DNA of 64,000 nucleotides from Bacteroidales bacterium (GTDB lineage Bacteria; Bacteroidota; Bacteroidia; Bacteroidales; UBA932). The notes beneath the pieces were generated by a model. It made no database searches, was not told the origin of the DNA, and saw only the letters and a list, made by a program, of their open reading frames with translations. Positions 1-10,781 of this stretch are shown here, in pieces (within the stretch, counting starts at the first letter, position 1; each line of letters starts with the position of its first letter). The translations under genes were made by a program, and so were the position numbers. The stretch is taken from NCBI GenBank assembly GCA_017439305.1, contig JAFSJK010000068.1, forward strand, positions 62,001 through 126,000, given 5' to 3'.

Positions 1-978
1 CGGCTGCTGGGGGCAGAAGGGGAAACGGCGCGCCTGTGCGTGGTGTACGGAAGCATCTGCACGGTCGGCCTGCCCGCATTCATGCTCCAAATGTGCTTCC
101 AGTCATTCTACATGACGGCCGAACGGCCGCAGCTCGGGACGGTGATGTCCATCGTGTGCGCCGCCACGAACATGGTGCTGGACGCCCTTTTCATCGTCGT
201 GTTTCACTGGGGGCTCGCCGGAGCGGCGGCCGCGTCGATGCTTGCCTGCTGCGTGGGCGGATTCTTCCCGCTATGGTATTTCTCCAGCCGGCACAACAAG
301 AGTTCACTCCGGCTTCTGCGCACGAAACTGGAGCGGGAACCGCTCCTGCAGGCGTCGAGCAACGGTCTTTCCGAATACGTGGGAAATATCTCCTGGAACG
401 TCCTGGCCATCTGCTATAACCTGCAGCTGCTCAGGATGATGGGCGAAAACGGCGTGGCGGCCTATTCGGTCCTCCTGTATTACGGATACATTTTCGCCGC
501 GGTCTTCTTCGGCTACAATATCGCCATAACGCCGGTCATCGGCTATAACTACGGGGCGGAGAACAAGGCCGAACTGAAGAGCCTGCTGCGGCATTCGGTC
601 ATCCTGCTGCTCGTGCTGGGCGCCCTGATGATGCTGGTATCGGAACTCTCGGCAGGGCCCGCTGCCCGGCTGTTCGTAGGCTATGATCCTGAATTGACGG
701 CACTTACGAAGCACGCCATCCGGCTGTACATGATCAGTTTCTTCATCGCGGGCATCAACCTGTTCGCCTCGGCCTGGTTCACGGGGCTCGGGAACGGGAA
801 AGTGTCTGCCGTGCTGTCTTTCATCCGGAACCTTGTCTTCGAACTGGGCTTCGTCTTCCTCCTCCCTGCCCTGATTGGCCCCAACGGCATCTGGCTCGCC
901 GTCGACGCGGCCGATTTCTGCACCCTGATCCTGGCGGTCTCCCTCATCCTCGCCTACCGCAAGCGATACGGGTATTGA
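1..978 (+). CDS. MATE family multidrug/Na+ efflux transporter, 3' part
   Basis: This is the C-terminal 325 residues of a MATE-type exporter. The reading frame is open from base 1, so the start lies outside the window. The protein is a chain of hydrophobic helices with short loops, including segments such as GVAAYSVLLYYGYIFAAVFFG and AITPVIGYNYGA, which are typical of the second half of MATE proteins, where pseudo-symmetric six-helix bundles form the drug path. It would sit in the inner membrane and export cationic compounds by Na+ or H+ antiport (family knowledge). The stop lies just before the convergent menA gene, leaving a 4-base gap. Substrate cannot be told from sequence. Confidence 0.88.
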   Translation, partial: RLLGAEGETARLCVVYGSICTVGLPAFMLQMCFQSFYMTAERPQLGTVMSIVCAATNMVLDALFIVVFHWGLAGAAAASMLACCVGGFFPLWYFSSRHNKSSLRLLRTKLEREPLLQASSNGLSEYVGNISWNVLAICYNLQLLRMMGENGVAAYSVLLYYGYIFAAVFFGYNIAITPVIGYNYGAENKAELKSLLRHSVILLLVLGALMMLVSELSAGPAARLFVGYDPELTALTKHAIRLYMISFFIAGINLFASAWFTGLGNGKVSAVLSFIRNLVFELGFVFLLPALIGPNGIWLAVDAADFCTLILAVSLILAYRKRYGY

Positions 979-982
979 AGCG

Positions 983-1888
983 CTAGAACAGGTGTGCGCA
1001 GAAGCCGAGGCCGGCGAGGAGGCAGAACAGGAAGGTGCTGATTACGAGGAGCGGCAGCATCGGGTCGAGCGCCTTGCCGGTGCGCTGCCAGACCCCGCGA
1101 AGATGCAGGACATAAAGCGGCAGCGTGACCACGAAAAGGTAGTGCCACCAGGAGAACATGCGGAACTGGCAATAAGCCAGCATCAGGAGCCAGCCGGCCA
1201 CGATCAGCACGGTCTGATAGGCTTTCGCGCGCTTTTCACCCAGGCGGATGGCCACGGTAACGCGATTCGCGGCGTCGGTTTCCATGTCGCGGATATTATT
1301 GACATTCAACACGCCCACGGAAAAACACCCCACGGCGGCGCCAGGGAGCAGCAACCGCCAGAAGAGGGTATGGCTCACCACGAAGTAGGCACCCATCACC
1401 GCAATCAGTCCGAAGAACAGGAACACGTACACGTCACCAAGGCCGCGATACCCGTAAGGGTTCCGGCCGAGGGTATATTTCATCGCGCCCATGATGGCGC
1501 CTGCGCCCATCAGAAGAACCAGGATGGCGGTCATGTCCCACAGCGTGCCGAAGGATAGAAGCGTCATTGCCGTGCCGGAGAGGATGCACAGCCCCACGAA
1601 CACCCCGATGAGCACTTTCATCTCCCGGATGGTCAGCACTCCGCCGTTCAGGCCATACTGCGGACCTTTCCGGTCGGCGGTGTCCGTGCCGTGGAGCACG
1701 TCACCGAGCTCATTGGACAGGTTCGACAGGATTTGCAGGCAGACGGTCGTGAGCACGACGAGCACGGCTACCCAGATATCCACCTTGAAATCAGCCGTAG
1801 CAAGCAGGATGCCCAGCAGGACACCGCCTGTGGAGAGGGGCAGGGTACGGAGCCGCATGGAGGCTACGGCAGCGCGGAACTTATTCAT
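983..1888 (-). CDS. menA: 1,4-dihydroxy-2-naphthoate polyprenyltransferase MenA
   Basis: UbiA-superfamily integral membrane prenyltransferase of 301 residues, close to the usual MenA length. It attaches a polyprenyl chain to 1,4-dihydroxy-2-naphthoate in menaquinone synthesis at the inner membrane. The first Asp-rich motif is visible as NLSNELGDVLHGTD, followed by RKGPQYGLNGGVLT, which is characteristic of MenA rather than UbiA. A second motif, NNIRDMETDAANR, holds the other Mg-pyrophosphate binding aspartates. The start overlaps the end of the upstream glycosyltransferase-like gene by 8 bases, so the two are probably translated from one mRNA together with lepA. No other menaquinone gene is in the window. 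Confidence 0.93.
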   Translation of the reverse strand: MNKFRAAVASMRLRTLPLSTGGVLLGILLATADFKVDIWVAVLVVLTTVCLQILSNLSNELGDVLHGTDTADRKGPQYGLNGGVLTIREMKVLIGVFVGLCILSGTAMTLLSFGTLWDMTAILVLLMGAGAIMGAMKYTLGRNPYGYRGLGDVYVFLFFGLIAVMGAYFVVSHTLFWRLLLPGAAVGCFSVGVLNVNNIRDMETDAANRVTVAIRLGEKRAKAYQTVLIVAGWLLMLAYCQFRMFSWWHYLFVVTLPLYVLHLRGVWQRTGKALDPMLPLLVISTFLFCLLAGLGFCAHLF

Positions 1889-2543
1889 AGACAGACAAGT
1901 TATGGATTACGAAACGCCGGAAGGCGGAACGCAGGAAATACCAGATGGCCATGAAGAGGCCTTTGGAACGGAGGTCCAGCAGGAAATCCGCCGCCAGGGT
2001 GCGGTCCGGGTCCGGACGCACCGGACAGGTGCAGGCGATGCCCGGCGCAATCACGCTGGGATAGCCGGCCTTGCGGGCCCGCATGCAGTAGTCGAAACCG
2101 GCCAGCTGGCCGCGGTAACGGCCGCCAAGCACGCCGAGACGCCGGTACACGACCTGCGGCACGAGGGCGAACAGGCCGTCGAACATCCGGCAGGCGACGG
2201 GAATCACCGGATCCGGCTGCATCAGGCGCCGGTTCCGGCTGAAGCCGCCGCTGACGATGCGCCCTTCCCCGTCCTGGACCGTTCCGACCAGAAGGGCCCG
2301 GTCGCCCAGGAAGGAAGAATTGTCCAGCAGGCTGTACAGGGCGCCGTCCACCGGCGTTACCAGACCGTGGAGCCAGATGTAGAAATCGCGTTCCCCGGCG
2401 GAGCGCCACGCTTCGTCCAGGTCGGGATTGACAAACACCTCGAACGTGTATTCGTCGGCAGGAATGAGGTCGATCTGCCGCCGGCATTCCGCGATGACCG
2501 GCTCGAGGGCCTCGGCATAGATGAGAAGGGCAACCGTCTTCAT
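1881..2543 (-). CDS. Glycosyltransferase family 2-like protein
   Basis: A 220-residue soluble protein resembling a small GT-A fold (GT2-type) transferase. The N-terminus reads MKTVALLIYAEALEPVIAE. The middle has MFDGLFALVPQVVYRRLGVL followed by GFDYCMRARKAGYPSVIAPG, the block that in GT2 enzymes holds the acceptor-side acid and the late D-x-C-x-R-A-x-x-A-G-Y signature. The classical DxD donor motif is not clear, so activity and sugar are unknown. It lies 11 bases downstream of lepA and overlaps menA by 8 bases, suggesting a lepA-GT-menA transcript. It could alternatively be a non-catalytic GT-like protein. Confidence 0.6.
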   Translation of the reverse strand: MKTVALLIYAEALEPVIAECRRQIDLIPADEYTFEVFVNPDLDEAWRSAGERDFYIWLHGLVTPVDGALYSLLDNSSFLGDRALLVGTVQDGEGRIVSGGFSRNRRLMQPDPVIPVACRMFDGLFALVPQVVYRRLGVLGGRYRGQLAGFDYCMRARKAGYPSVIAPGIACTCPVRPDPDRTLAADFLLDLRSKGLFMAIWYFLRSAFRRFVIHNLSVYE

Positions 2544-2554
2544 GCTGATCGGGC

Positions 2555-4342
<1,788 letters not shown>

Positions 4343-4348
4343 AACTTG

Positions 4349-4356
4349 CAAAGATA
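4349..4356 (-). promoter_or_regulatory. Putative lepA promoter -7 element (TATCTTTG)
   Basis: Minus-strand TATCTTTG matches the Bacteroidota -7 consensus TAnnTTTG. A TTGC lies about 17 bases upstream (plus-strand 4374-4377). Only 6 bases separate the motif from the lepA start codon. Confidence 0.6.
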
Positions 4357-4431
4357 CGCATTTTCCGGGAGATGCAAGCAAGGGAAGCGTGAGACCTTTC
4401 TGGCACGCGTTTGGCAGTGAGTGGGAGCGCA

Positions 4432-4956
4432 ATGGACGGGGCGGAACAGATATTCAACCAGATCGTGAAAGAGTATAGCGAGCGTGTGTATTGGCACGTC
4501 CGCCGGATTGTGAATTCCCACGAGGAGGCCGACGACCTGGTGCAGGATATCTTCCTGAAAATCTGGACGGCGCTACCCGCCTTCCGCGGAGAAGCACAGG
4601 TGTACACGTGGGTATGGCGTATCGCCACGAACGAGGCGCTGAACTGGCTGCGGCGTGAAAAAGTGCGGGCCGCCCTGCGTTTCACGTCCATCGACACGGA
4701 GATGGAGCGGCGTATCGACAGCGACCCTTTCTTCGACGGGGATGCGGCGGAGCGCGCGCTGTCCAAGGCCGTGGCCAGGCTTCCCGAAAAGCAGCGGCAG
4801 GTTTTTATTCTCCGATATTATGACGAGATGCCCTACGAAGAAATGTCCGAAGTGCTGGGCACTTCCGTGGGCGCGCTCAAGGCTTCCTATCATATCGCGC
4901 AGGAAAAGGTGCGCGCCGCCCTGGGCAGGGAAAACCTTTTTGACGGAACGGATTAA
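4432..4956 (+). CDS. RNA polymerase ECF-type sigma factor
   Basis: A 174-residue sigma-70 family factor with only regions 2 and 4. Region 2 is seen as [18 protein letters not shown] and [20 protein letters not shown]; region 4 as [20 protein letters not shown] followed by a helix-turn-helix ([17 protein letters not shown]). It should direct polymerase to a small envelope-related regulon. The start at 4432 (MDGAEQIF) is preferred over a TTG at 4411. It is followed by a small membrane protein and a periplasmic Spy/CpxP-like protein, an arrangement that suggests an envelope-stress module with the second gene as regulator. Confidence 0.93.
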   Translation: MDGAEQIFNQIVKEYSERVYWHVRRIVNSHEEADDLVQDIFLKIWTALPAFRGEAQVYTWVWRIATNEALNWLRREKVRAALRFTSIDTEMERRIDSDPFFDGDAAERALSKAVARLPEKQRQVFILRYYDEMPYEEMSEVLGTSVGALKASYHIAQEKVRAALGRENLFDGTD

Positions 4957-4991
4957 ACTTTCAACCTGGCTTTGTGTCTAAGGCAATGTCT

Positions 4992-5375
4992 ATGAGCAAA
5001 AGGAATGACATCTCCACGCCGGAAGGCTACTTCGAAGGGCTGCAGCAGCGGCTCTCCGGGATTCCGGCCCGTCCGGTCCGGGTGAGCCCGGTCCGGCGCA
5101 TGGCTCCCTATGCAGCCATCGCCGCCAGCATGCTCCTGGCCGTGATGCTCGGCAACGCCCTCCTCCGCAAGACGGCCGTCCCGCAGGAGGACGATGGATG
5201 GACCTACCTCTCCTATCTCGCCTCCGCCCTGGATCCGGACGGTGCGGCCCTTGTCGACGAGGCCCCGTGGGAGGAAGGGGAAGGCCTGTACGAGGAGGAT
5301 ATCGTCAATTACCTGCTCGCAGACGGCATTACCGTTGATTATTTAAATTATGTGAACTATGAAGAAGGTTATTAG
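4992..5375 (+). CDS. Small single-pass membrane protein, possible anti-sigma factor
   Basis: About 127 residues with one predicted transmembrane segment (MAPYAAIAASMLLAVMLGNA). The cytoplasmic N-terminus carries the short motif TPEGYFEGLQQRL, which I have seen in small proteins encoded next to Bacteroidota ECF sigma factors. The C-terminal part is acidic and would be periplasmic. No zinc-binding H-x3-C-x2-C anti-sigma motif is present. Starts at 4974 (GTG), 4986 and 4992 (ATG) are all in frame; 4992 gives MSKRNDIS. The last 17 bases overlap the next gene. Role as partner of the sigma factor is inferred from position only. Confidence 0.65.
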   Translation: MSKRNDISTPEGYFEGLQQRLSGIPARPVRVSPVRRMAPYAAIAASMLLAVMLGNALLRKTAVPQEDDGWTYLSYLASALDPDGAALVDEAPWEEGEGLYEEDIVNYLLADGITVDYLNYVNYEEGY

Positions 5376-5946
5376 CATCCTGTGCGCCCTGACCATCCTG
5401 GCGGCAGGCGCCTTCGCCCAGACGCAGCCCCAGCGCGGCGGACACGGCCAGCGGGGCCGCGACAACGGCTGGCGGGAAAGGGTCCGGGCCGAGAAGGTTG
5501 CCTTCCTGACCGAGGAAATCGACCTGACCGAAAGCGAGGCCCAGGTTTTCTGGCCCATCTACAACGAAATCCAGAAGGAGCAGCGCGAGTCCTTCGAAGC
5601 CGTGAGACAGGCTTACGATGCGATGGCGAAAGGGCTCGAAGAAGGCAAGACCGGCAAAGAAATGGAAAAGTTGGTGAAGGCCTATGTCGACGCCAAGGAC
5701 AAGAGCGACGGCTTCGAAACCAAGGCCTTCAACAAGCTGATGAAGGCACTGCCGGCCGAAAAGGTCGCCCGTTACTATGTGGCTGAGGAAAAATTCCGCC
5801 ACCAGCAGATCGGCCGCCTCGGAAACGGCAACTTCCCGAGCTTGCAGATGAGCGAGGAACAGAAGGAGAAGTGGAGGGAGCGCAGCGAACAGATGAAAGA
5901 GCGCTTCCGCGACTGGACCGGCCAGAACAAGGACGGCGAACAGTAA
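5359..5946 (+). CDS. Periplasmic Spy/CpxP-like protein
   Basis: 195 residues beginning with a clear signal peptide (MKKVISILCALTILAAGAFA, cleavage after AFA). The mature part is highly charged and helical: VAFLTEEIDLTESEAQVFWP followed by a long Glu/Lys/Arg helix and EKVARYYVAEEKFRHQQIGR. This layout (LTxxE start, amphipathic helices, heavy charge) resembles the Spy/CpxP group of periplasmic chaperone or sensor proteins, common next to ECF sigma factors in Bacteroidota. It may sense or buffer misfolded envelope protein. The overlap with the upstream gene indicates co-translation. The exact LTxxQ motif is not conserved, so family assignment is tentative. Confidence 0.65.
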   Translation: MKKVISILCALTILAAGAFAQTQPQRGGHGQRGRDNGWRERVRAEKVAFLTEEIDLTESEAQVFWPIYNEIQKEQRESFEAVRQAYDAMAKGLEEGKTGKEMEKLVKAYVDAKDKSDGFETKAFNKLMKALPAEKVARYYVAEEKFRHQQIGRLGNGNFPSLQMSEEQKEKWRERSEQMKERFRDWTGQNKDGEQ

Positions 5947-5947
5947 C

Positions 5948-6604
<657 letters not shown>

Positions 6605-6619
6605 TTCCTACCTGCTTTC

Positions 6620-6646
6620 GGGAGAGGGATGCGACATCCCTCTCCC
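6620..6646 (-). other. Perfect 12-bp inverted repeat in the lolD leader
   Basis: GGGAGAGGGATG and its exact complement, separated by CGA. It lies between the putative lolD promoter motif and the lolD start codon, so the transcript would fold into a strong hairpin about 16 bases upstream of the ATG. No U-run follows on the minus strand, so it does not look like a plain terminator. Confidence 0.6.
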
Positions 6647-6654
6647 CGTTTGTG

Positions 6655-6662
6655 CAAAATTA
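6655..6662 (-). promoter_or_regulatory. Putative lolD promoter -7 element (TAATTTTG)
   Basis: Minus-strand TAATTTTG fits TAnnTTTG and lies about 50 bases ahead of lolD, upstream of the inverted repeat. Confidence 0.5.
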
Positions 6663-6715
6663 AGGAAAAATCACCGAACCATGGTGGTATTCGGAAAAAA
6701 AGTGCTATCTTTGCC

Positions 6716-6723
6716 GTCCGCAA
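6716..6723 (+). promoter_or_regulatory. Putative rpsP-rimM promoter -7 element (TATCTTTG)
   Basis: Matches TAnnTTTG exactly. A leader of about 50 bases follows before the rpsP start. No convincing -33 TTG was seen. Confidence 0.6.
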
Positions 6724-6776
6724 GTCTCGGGTAGGCTTGCATAACGCATTAACAAACAAATTAAAACAGATTCACA

Positions 6777-7313
6777 ATGGCTGTTAAAATCAGACTCCAG
6801 CGCCACGGAAAGAAGAATTTCGCATTCTTCCACATTGTCGTGGCCGATTCCCGTTCCCCGCGTGACGGACGTTTCATCGAGCAGCTCGGCTCCTACAATC
6901 CGAACACCAACCCTGCTACCATCATTCTCGATGGCGAGAAGGCCCTGAAGTGGCTCAACGTCGGTGCCCAGCCCACGCTGACGGCCCGTCGCATCCTCTC
7001 CTACGAGGGTGTCCTCCTCCGCAAGCACCTCCAGGACGGTGTCGCCAAGGGCGCTCTCACCCAGGCTCAGGCCGACGAGAAGTTCGCCGCCTGGAAGGCC
7101 CAGCAGGACGAGAAGATCGCCGCCAAGAAGGCCGGCCTGAAGAACGAGGCCATCGCCAAGGCGAAGGAAGCCAAGGCCGCCGAGGCCAAGGTCAACGAGG
7201 CCCGCGCCGAAGCGATCGCCAAGAAGAAGGCCGAGGCTGAGGAAGCTGCCCGCAAGGCTGCCGAAGAGGCTGCCGCCGAGGCCGCTGACGCCGCCGAGAC
7301 CCCTGCCGAATAA
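6777..7313 (+). CDS. rpsP: 30S ribosomal protein S16 with long C-terminal extension
   Basis: The first 80 or so residues are canonical S16: [40 protein letters not shown], then the [11 protein letters not shown] region. Residues from about 100 to 178 form an Ala/Lys/Glu-rich, probably helical tail ([20 protein letters not shown]), roughly doubling the length compared with E. coli S16; such tails are known in Bacteroidota. S16 binds 16S rRNA early in 30S assembly. The stop codon overlaps the rimM start by one base, so the two are translationally coupled. Confidence 0.97.
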   Translation: MAVKIRLQRHGKKNFAFFHIVVADSRSPRDGRFIEQLGSYNPNTNPATIILDGEKALKWLNVGAQPTLTARRILSYEGVLLRKHLQDGVAKGALTQAQADEKFAAWKAQQDEKIAAKKAGLKNEAIAKAKEAKAAEAKVNEARAEAIAKKKAEAEEAARKAAEEAAAEAADAAETPAE

Positions 7314-7798
7314 TGCAGAGAATCGCGCAGGTACTGAAATCCAACGGCCGCGAAGGCGAACTCCTCGTGGGTTTTGTCGGCATAGCGCCGGAGGATATCG
7401 ACCTTGAGGAACCGGTGTTCATCGAATTCGATGGACTGCCGGTTCCCTTTTATTTCGAGTCTTTCACGCCCCGCGGCAATACCCGCGCCCTCGTGCGCCT
7501 GACCGGTGTCCGGAACCTGACGGACGCGGAAGAACTCGTCGGACGCGACGTCTGCGCGGAAGACGACCTCTACGAGGACGAGGAAGAAGACCTCACCGGC
7601 TGGACCGTCCTGGATGCCGACGGCACGGAGGTCGGGACCGTCACGGCCCACGAGGACATCCCCGGGAACCCCTGCATCTGGGTGGAAACCGGTCACGGCG
7701 AAGTCCTTGTCCCCCTCCGCGAGGAACTTGTCCTGGACGTGGACGAGCAAAAAGAAACCCTCCGGATGACAATTCCAGAGGGCCTTCTTAATCTTTGA
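7313..7798 (+). CDS. rimM: Ribosome maturation factor RimM
   Basis: 161 residues. The N-terminal beta-barrel is seen as IAQVLKSNGREGELLVGFVG and the C-terminal PRC-barrel as LTGWTVLDADGTEVGTVTAH to EVLVPLREELVLDVDEQKET. RimM helps mature the 30S head and binds S19. It follows rpsP with a TAATG stop-start overlap, an order conserved in many bacteria (usually with trmD and rplS, which are not here). Confidence 0.92.
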   Translation: MQRIAQVLKSNGREGELLVGFVGIAPEDIDLEEPVFIEFDGLPVPFYFESFTPRGNTRALVRLTGVRNLTDAEELVGRDVCAEDDLYEDEEEDLTGWTVLDADGTEVGTVTAHEDIPGNPCIWVETGHGEVLVPLREELVLDVDEQKETLRMTIPEGLLNL

Positions 7799-7809
7799 TA
7801 ATCAACTGA

Positions 7810-9210
7810 TTATTTGGCGTAACCGGCAAGCCTCGCAATGAGCGGGGCGATTTCCGTGTTGTCCTTGACGGTGTTGAATTCCTCTGCGCAGGCACCGATG
7901 ACGTACAGGCCCACCGGCGAACCGGAATGGGAGCCGAAGCTCCACTGGTAGCCGGCGATGCGGTCCACGGAACGGACCATCTCGGCGACCAGCCGGTAGT
8001 TCTCCGAATACAGGTTGGATTCGCTCAGATTGCGGTCGCCGCCCTTGCCGAAAGTGCGGTCGTAGACCTCCTTGAGCTGCTGTTCCATCCGCTCGCTCAC
8101 CTCAGCGACGCCCCACAGGCCCAGGTTCTCGGCGAAGAAGGCCTTCACGGCGTCCCACGTAGGGGCCTTGAACGGCTTGTCCTCCGGGAAGAAGGCCTCG
8201 CGGAATTTCTCCGTGACCGCATCGACGGAAGCGTGCTGGCCGGAAAGCAGGTCCGGGTGCATCTCATAGCGTCCGCTGCCCAGCATGAGGCCGCCGGTCT
8301 CATGGTCGGCCGTGATGAGGATCAGGGTTTCCTTCGGATAGCGTTTCAGGAAAGCGAGGGCGAGGTCCACGGACTTGGCCAGGTCATTTACTTCCTGGAA
8401 GCAGGTAGCGGCGTCATTGGCATGGCCGGCGTAGTCCACCTTGCCCCCCTCGACCATGAAGAAGAAGCCTTTCTTTCCGTAGCGGGATTCCAGGTAGCGG
8501 ATGCCGGCTTCCGTGAAGTCGGACAACTGCGTGTCATCCTCCTTCCGGTCGATGGCATAGGGAAGGGAGTCCTCCGCCTTGCCGCTCAGGCACACCACGC
8601 GCTCCTTGGTAAGGTCAAGTCCACGGATGGCTTCCGCGCCCTTGTACACGGCGATGCCGGCAGAATCGGCCTTCTGCTCGAACAGGGCGGCATCGTGACC
8701 GGAACCGCGGTCTGTCAGGAAAGTCGATCCGGCCATGAAGTCCACGGGGGAAGCAATCATCTGGTTGGAAATCTCCTCGTAGCTGCTGCGCTTGTCAGTG
8801 TGCGCCACGAAACTCGCCGGCGTGGCGTGGTTCACGCCCACGCTGGTAGCGACGCCCGTGCCGAATCCGGCCGCATGGGCCCATTCCGTCAGGTTGCTGA
8901 CCGGATTTCCGTCCGGATCCACGCCCACGACGCTGTTGTTGATCTTCACGCCCGATGCCAGCGCGGTGCCGGCGGCCGAGGAGTCGGTGACCAGGGAATT
9001 GGCCGAAACGGTCGTGATGAAGTTCAGCACCGGGAACTGGGTGAAATTGACGGTTCCCAGGCCGTTTGCCTCGTTATAGAGGTTGGTGCCGATGACTTCG
9101 TTGACGCCCATGCCGTCCCCGATGAAATAGAAAACGTATTTCACCTCCGGCTTGGAGGAACATCCGGCAACGAGCAGGGAAAGGAAAAGGAGCTGGCAAA
9201 TTCGTTTCAT
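7810..9210 (-). CDS. Alkaline phosphatase, lipoprotein
   Basis: 466 residues. It starts with a lipoprotein signal (MKRICQLLFLSLLVAGCSSK, lipobox VAGC), so it is probably anchored in the envelope. The alkaline phosphatase core follows: YFIGDGMGVNE with the metal-binding Asp, the nucleophile serine in VTDSSAAGTALASG, and the late ITADHETGG zinc ligands. It would hydrolyse phosphomonoesters in the periplasm or on the surface. It ends an apparent three-gene operon (DUF4465 lipoprotein, DUF975-like membrane protein, phosphatase) with gaps of 7 and 12 bases. Convergent with rimM. No Pho box was looked for successfully. Confidence 0.92.
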   Translation of the reverse strand: MKRICQLLFLSLLVAGCSSKPEVKYVFYFIGDGMGVNEVIGTNLYNEANGLGTVNFTQFPVLNFITTVSANSLVTDSSAAGTALASGVKINNSVVGVDPDGNPVSNLTEWAHAAGFGTGVATSVGVNHATPASFVAHTDKRSSYEEISNQMIASPVDFMAGSTFLTDRGSGHDAALFEQKADSAGIAVYKGAEAIRGLDLTKERVVCLSGKAEDSLPYAIDRKEDDTQLSDFTEAGIRYLESRYGKKGFFFMVEGGKVDYAGHANDAATCFQEVNDLAKSVDLALAFLKRYPKETLILITADHETGGLMLGSGRYEMHPDLLSGQHASVDAVTEKFREAFFPEDKPFKAPTWDAVKAFFAENLGLWGVAEVSERMEQQLKEVYDRTFGKGGDRNLSESNLYSENYRLVAEMVRSVDRIAGYQWSFGSHSGSPVGLYVIGACAEEFNTVKDNTEIAPLIARLAGYAK

Positions 9211-9222
9211 ATGTAAATTCCG

Positions 9223-9939
9223 TTAAATCAATCCTCCGTGCAATTCATAATCGGCTTTCACGTCCTCGTAGAAGGCGGCTGCGGACGTCTCCATATACGG
9301 AGCCAGCCAGAGAACGCCGATACCCAGGGTGAAGATGCACAGGATTCCCCAGCCGATGAAACTCAGGTACAGCCAGAACAGGTCGAACTTGTGTCCCTTC
9401 ATCATCGCGCGGCTGCGGTCGATGGCATCGTTCGCCGAGAGCTCCGGATTCTCTTCCAGGATATAGGGAGTCATCGCGTAGGAGAAGGCTTTGACAATGC
9501 CCGGGATAATGAACAGGAAGGACCACAGGACGATGAAGATCTGCATCAGGAGCATGCCCCACACCTTGTGCCAATAGTTCCGGAAAGCGACATCGAACAT
9601 GTTCGAAGTCAGCCGGTTGTCACCGTTCCGGAGCAGCTGGAGGAAAGCGACGTAGAAACCCACCGCAAGCACATTGTACAGGAAGACCTGCAGCAGCGTC
9701 CCCAGGGAACTCCAGGAAGTCATCTCGGAATAGAAGGCCATCATTCCGGTAATGTCGCCGGAAGAAGCACTTGACAGGATATCCTCCATCCCGTTCTGCA
9801 TCTTGAGGAGCGGAATCTCGGCGGGAAGGACGATGGCGGCGGTGATGAGGAGGAAAACGACCGTCGCGAGGACGGCGGGGGCCCAGTTGCCCCTCAGGGC
9901 TGCCAAGGCGGAATTCTTGTACTCGGTATTCGTTTTCAT
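9223..9939 (-). CDS. DUF975-like integral membrane protein
   Basis: 238 residues with about five or six hydrophobic helices. The N-terminus MKTNTEYKNSALAALRGNWA followed by a membrane helix, and the middle NNYWHKVWGMLL-like block with FSYAMTPYILEENPELSAND and AIDRSRAMMKGHKFDLFWLY, match the DUF975 family, whose function is unknown. The start at 9939 is chosen because the family begins with this amphipathic helix and because it clears the stop of the upstream gene. Lies in an operon with an alkaline phosphatase. Confidence 0.75.
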   Translation of the reverse strand: MKTNTEYKNSALAALRGNWAPAVLATVVFLLITAAIVLPAEIPLLKMQNGMEDILSSASSGDITGMMAFYSEMTSWSSLGTLLQVFLYNVLAVGFYVAFLQLLRNGDNRLTSNMFDVAFRNYWHKVWGMLLMQIFIVLWSFLFIIPGIVKAFSYAMTPYILEENPELSANDAIDRSRAMMKGHKFDLFWLYLSFIGWGILCIFTLGIGVLWLAPYMETSAAAFYEDVKADYELHGGLI

Positions 9940-9946
9940 AACAGGA

Positions 9947-10717
9947 TCAATAGACTTCGACATAGTGGAACATCAGGTCGTCCAGACAGCAGTAAAGCGG
10001 CAGGTCCGGCCGGTTCGACTCCAGGGAGAAATCCATGGCATCCACATCCCCGAAAGAGGACAGGTCCACTTCCGTCCATCCTTCCAGGATATGGGTGCCG
10101 TCCACCAGTTTCACGGACTTGCTGCCCAGGGCCTTCCCTTTCATAAAGCCCTTGATTGTCAAGGTCAGATGGTCATTCAGCCCGAAAGGACCGTCAGCCA
10201 GGCCGATACCGTATCGGGAGGCCTGGACAACCGCCTGGACATTCTGCACATAGACGCTGAGGGGCGAACAAGTGGAACTCTCGTTCGGAATGGCGAACGT
10301 GATGGCGTGCTCCGGCATCAGGGTAGCCAGCGTGTCGTGGAAGACGGCATAGGCAATGGATTCATCCTTGCCGCCCTTGTCGAAAACGGCGAAGCGGGAC
10401 GGCTTCCGGTCCGGAGCGGCCAGCGTATCCACGCCAATGCACATGGCGAAACCGCCGATGAGGGAACTGTCGGCCGCGACCGTGGAGTTGTGGCAGAGCG
10501 GCCCCAGGGACAGGTACTTGGTCACGGAGACGGTATCTTTGCCCCCATCGAAGAAAACATCGAGGAAATCGTCCAGATCATAGTAGTAGTCCGGCTCGTA
10601 ATGGACGATGACGGTCGTTTCATAGTGGCTGCCTCCCGCCATGTTGTCGAGACATCCGCAGGCCAGGAGGGAAAGGGCGCCGAGCAAGGCGCCTCGAATC
10701 ATCATTTTTCGCATCAT
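9947..10717 (-). CDS. DUF4465-like lipoprotein
   Basis: 256 residues with a lipoprotein signal (lipobox LLACGC near residue 22). The mature part is beta-rich, with an aspartate/tyrosine-rich start (EPDYYYDLDDFLDVFFDGG) and a C-terminal block GWTEVDLSSFGDVDAMDFSL plus CCLDDLMF, which resembles the end of DUF4465 proteins where a WxxVDLSxLG motif precedes a beta-strand reading D-x-F-x-L-x-S. The function is unknown; family members are outer-surface or secreted. First gene of the operon with the DUF975-like and phosphatase genes. The promoter motif sits 4 bases ahead of the ATG. Confidence 0.6.
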   Translation of the reverse strand: MMRKMMIRGALLGALSLLACGCLDNMAGGSHYETTVIVHYEPDYYYDLDDFLDVFFDGGKDTVSVTKYLSLGPLCHNSTVAADSSLIGGFAMCIGVDTLAAPDRKPSRFAVFDKGGKDESIAYAVFHDTLATLMPEHAITFAIPNESSTCSPLSVYVQNVQAVVQASRYGIGLADGPFGLNDHLTLTIKGFMKGKALGSKSVKLVDGTHILEGWTEVDLSSFGDVDAMDFSLESNRPDLPLYCCLDDLMFHYVEVY

Positions 10718-10721
10718 AGTA

Positions 10722-10729
10722 CAAAACTA
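10722..10729 (-). promoter_or_regulatory. Putative promoter -7 element of the DUF4465 operon (TAGTTTTG)
   Basis: Minus-strand TAGTTTTG matches TAnnTTTG and ends 4 bases ahead of the start codon at 10717, which would make the mRNA essentially leaderless. Confidence 0.5.
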
Positions 10730-10741
10730 CACATTTTTTTG

Positions 10742-10749
10742 TAAATTTG
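10742..10749 (+). promoter_or_regulatory. Putative lemA promoter -7 element (TAAATTTG)
   Basis: Matches TAnnTTTG, 32 bases ahead of the lemA start. It lies back to back with the minus-strand promoter motif at 10722-10729. Confidence 0.5.
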
Positions 10750-10781
10750 TTCGATTGATCAACCATTTAAAAACGAACAAC

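Noticed and set aside
4343..4432. 30-residue N-terminal extension of lepA
   Set aside because: It lies upstream of the promoter motif and LepA proteins begin at the MKK-x-R-N-F block.
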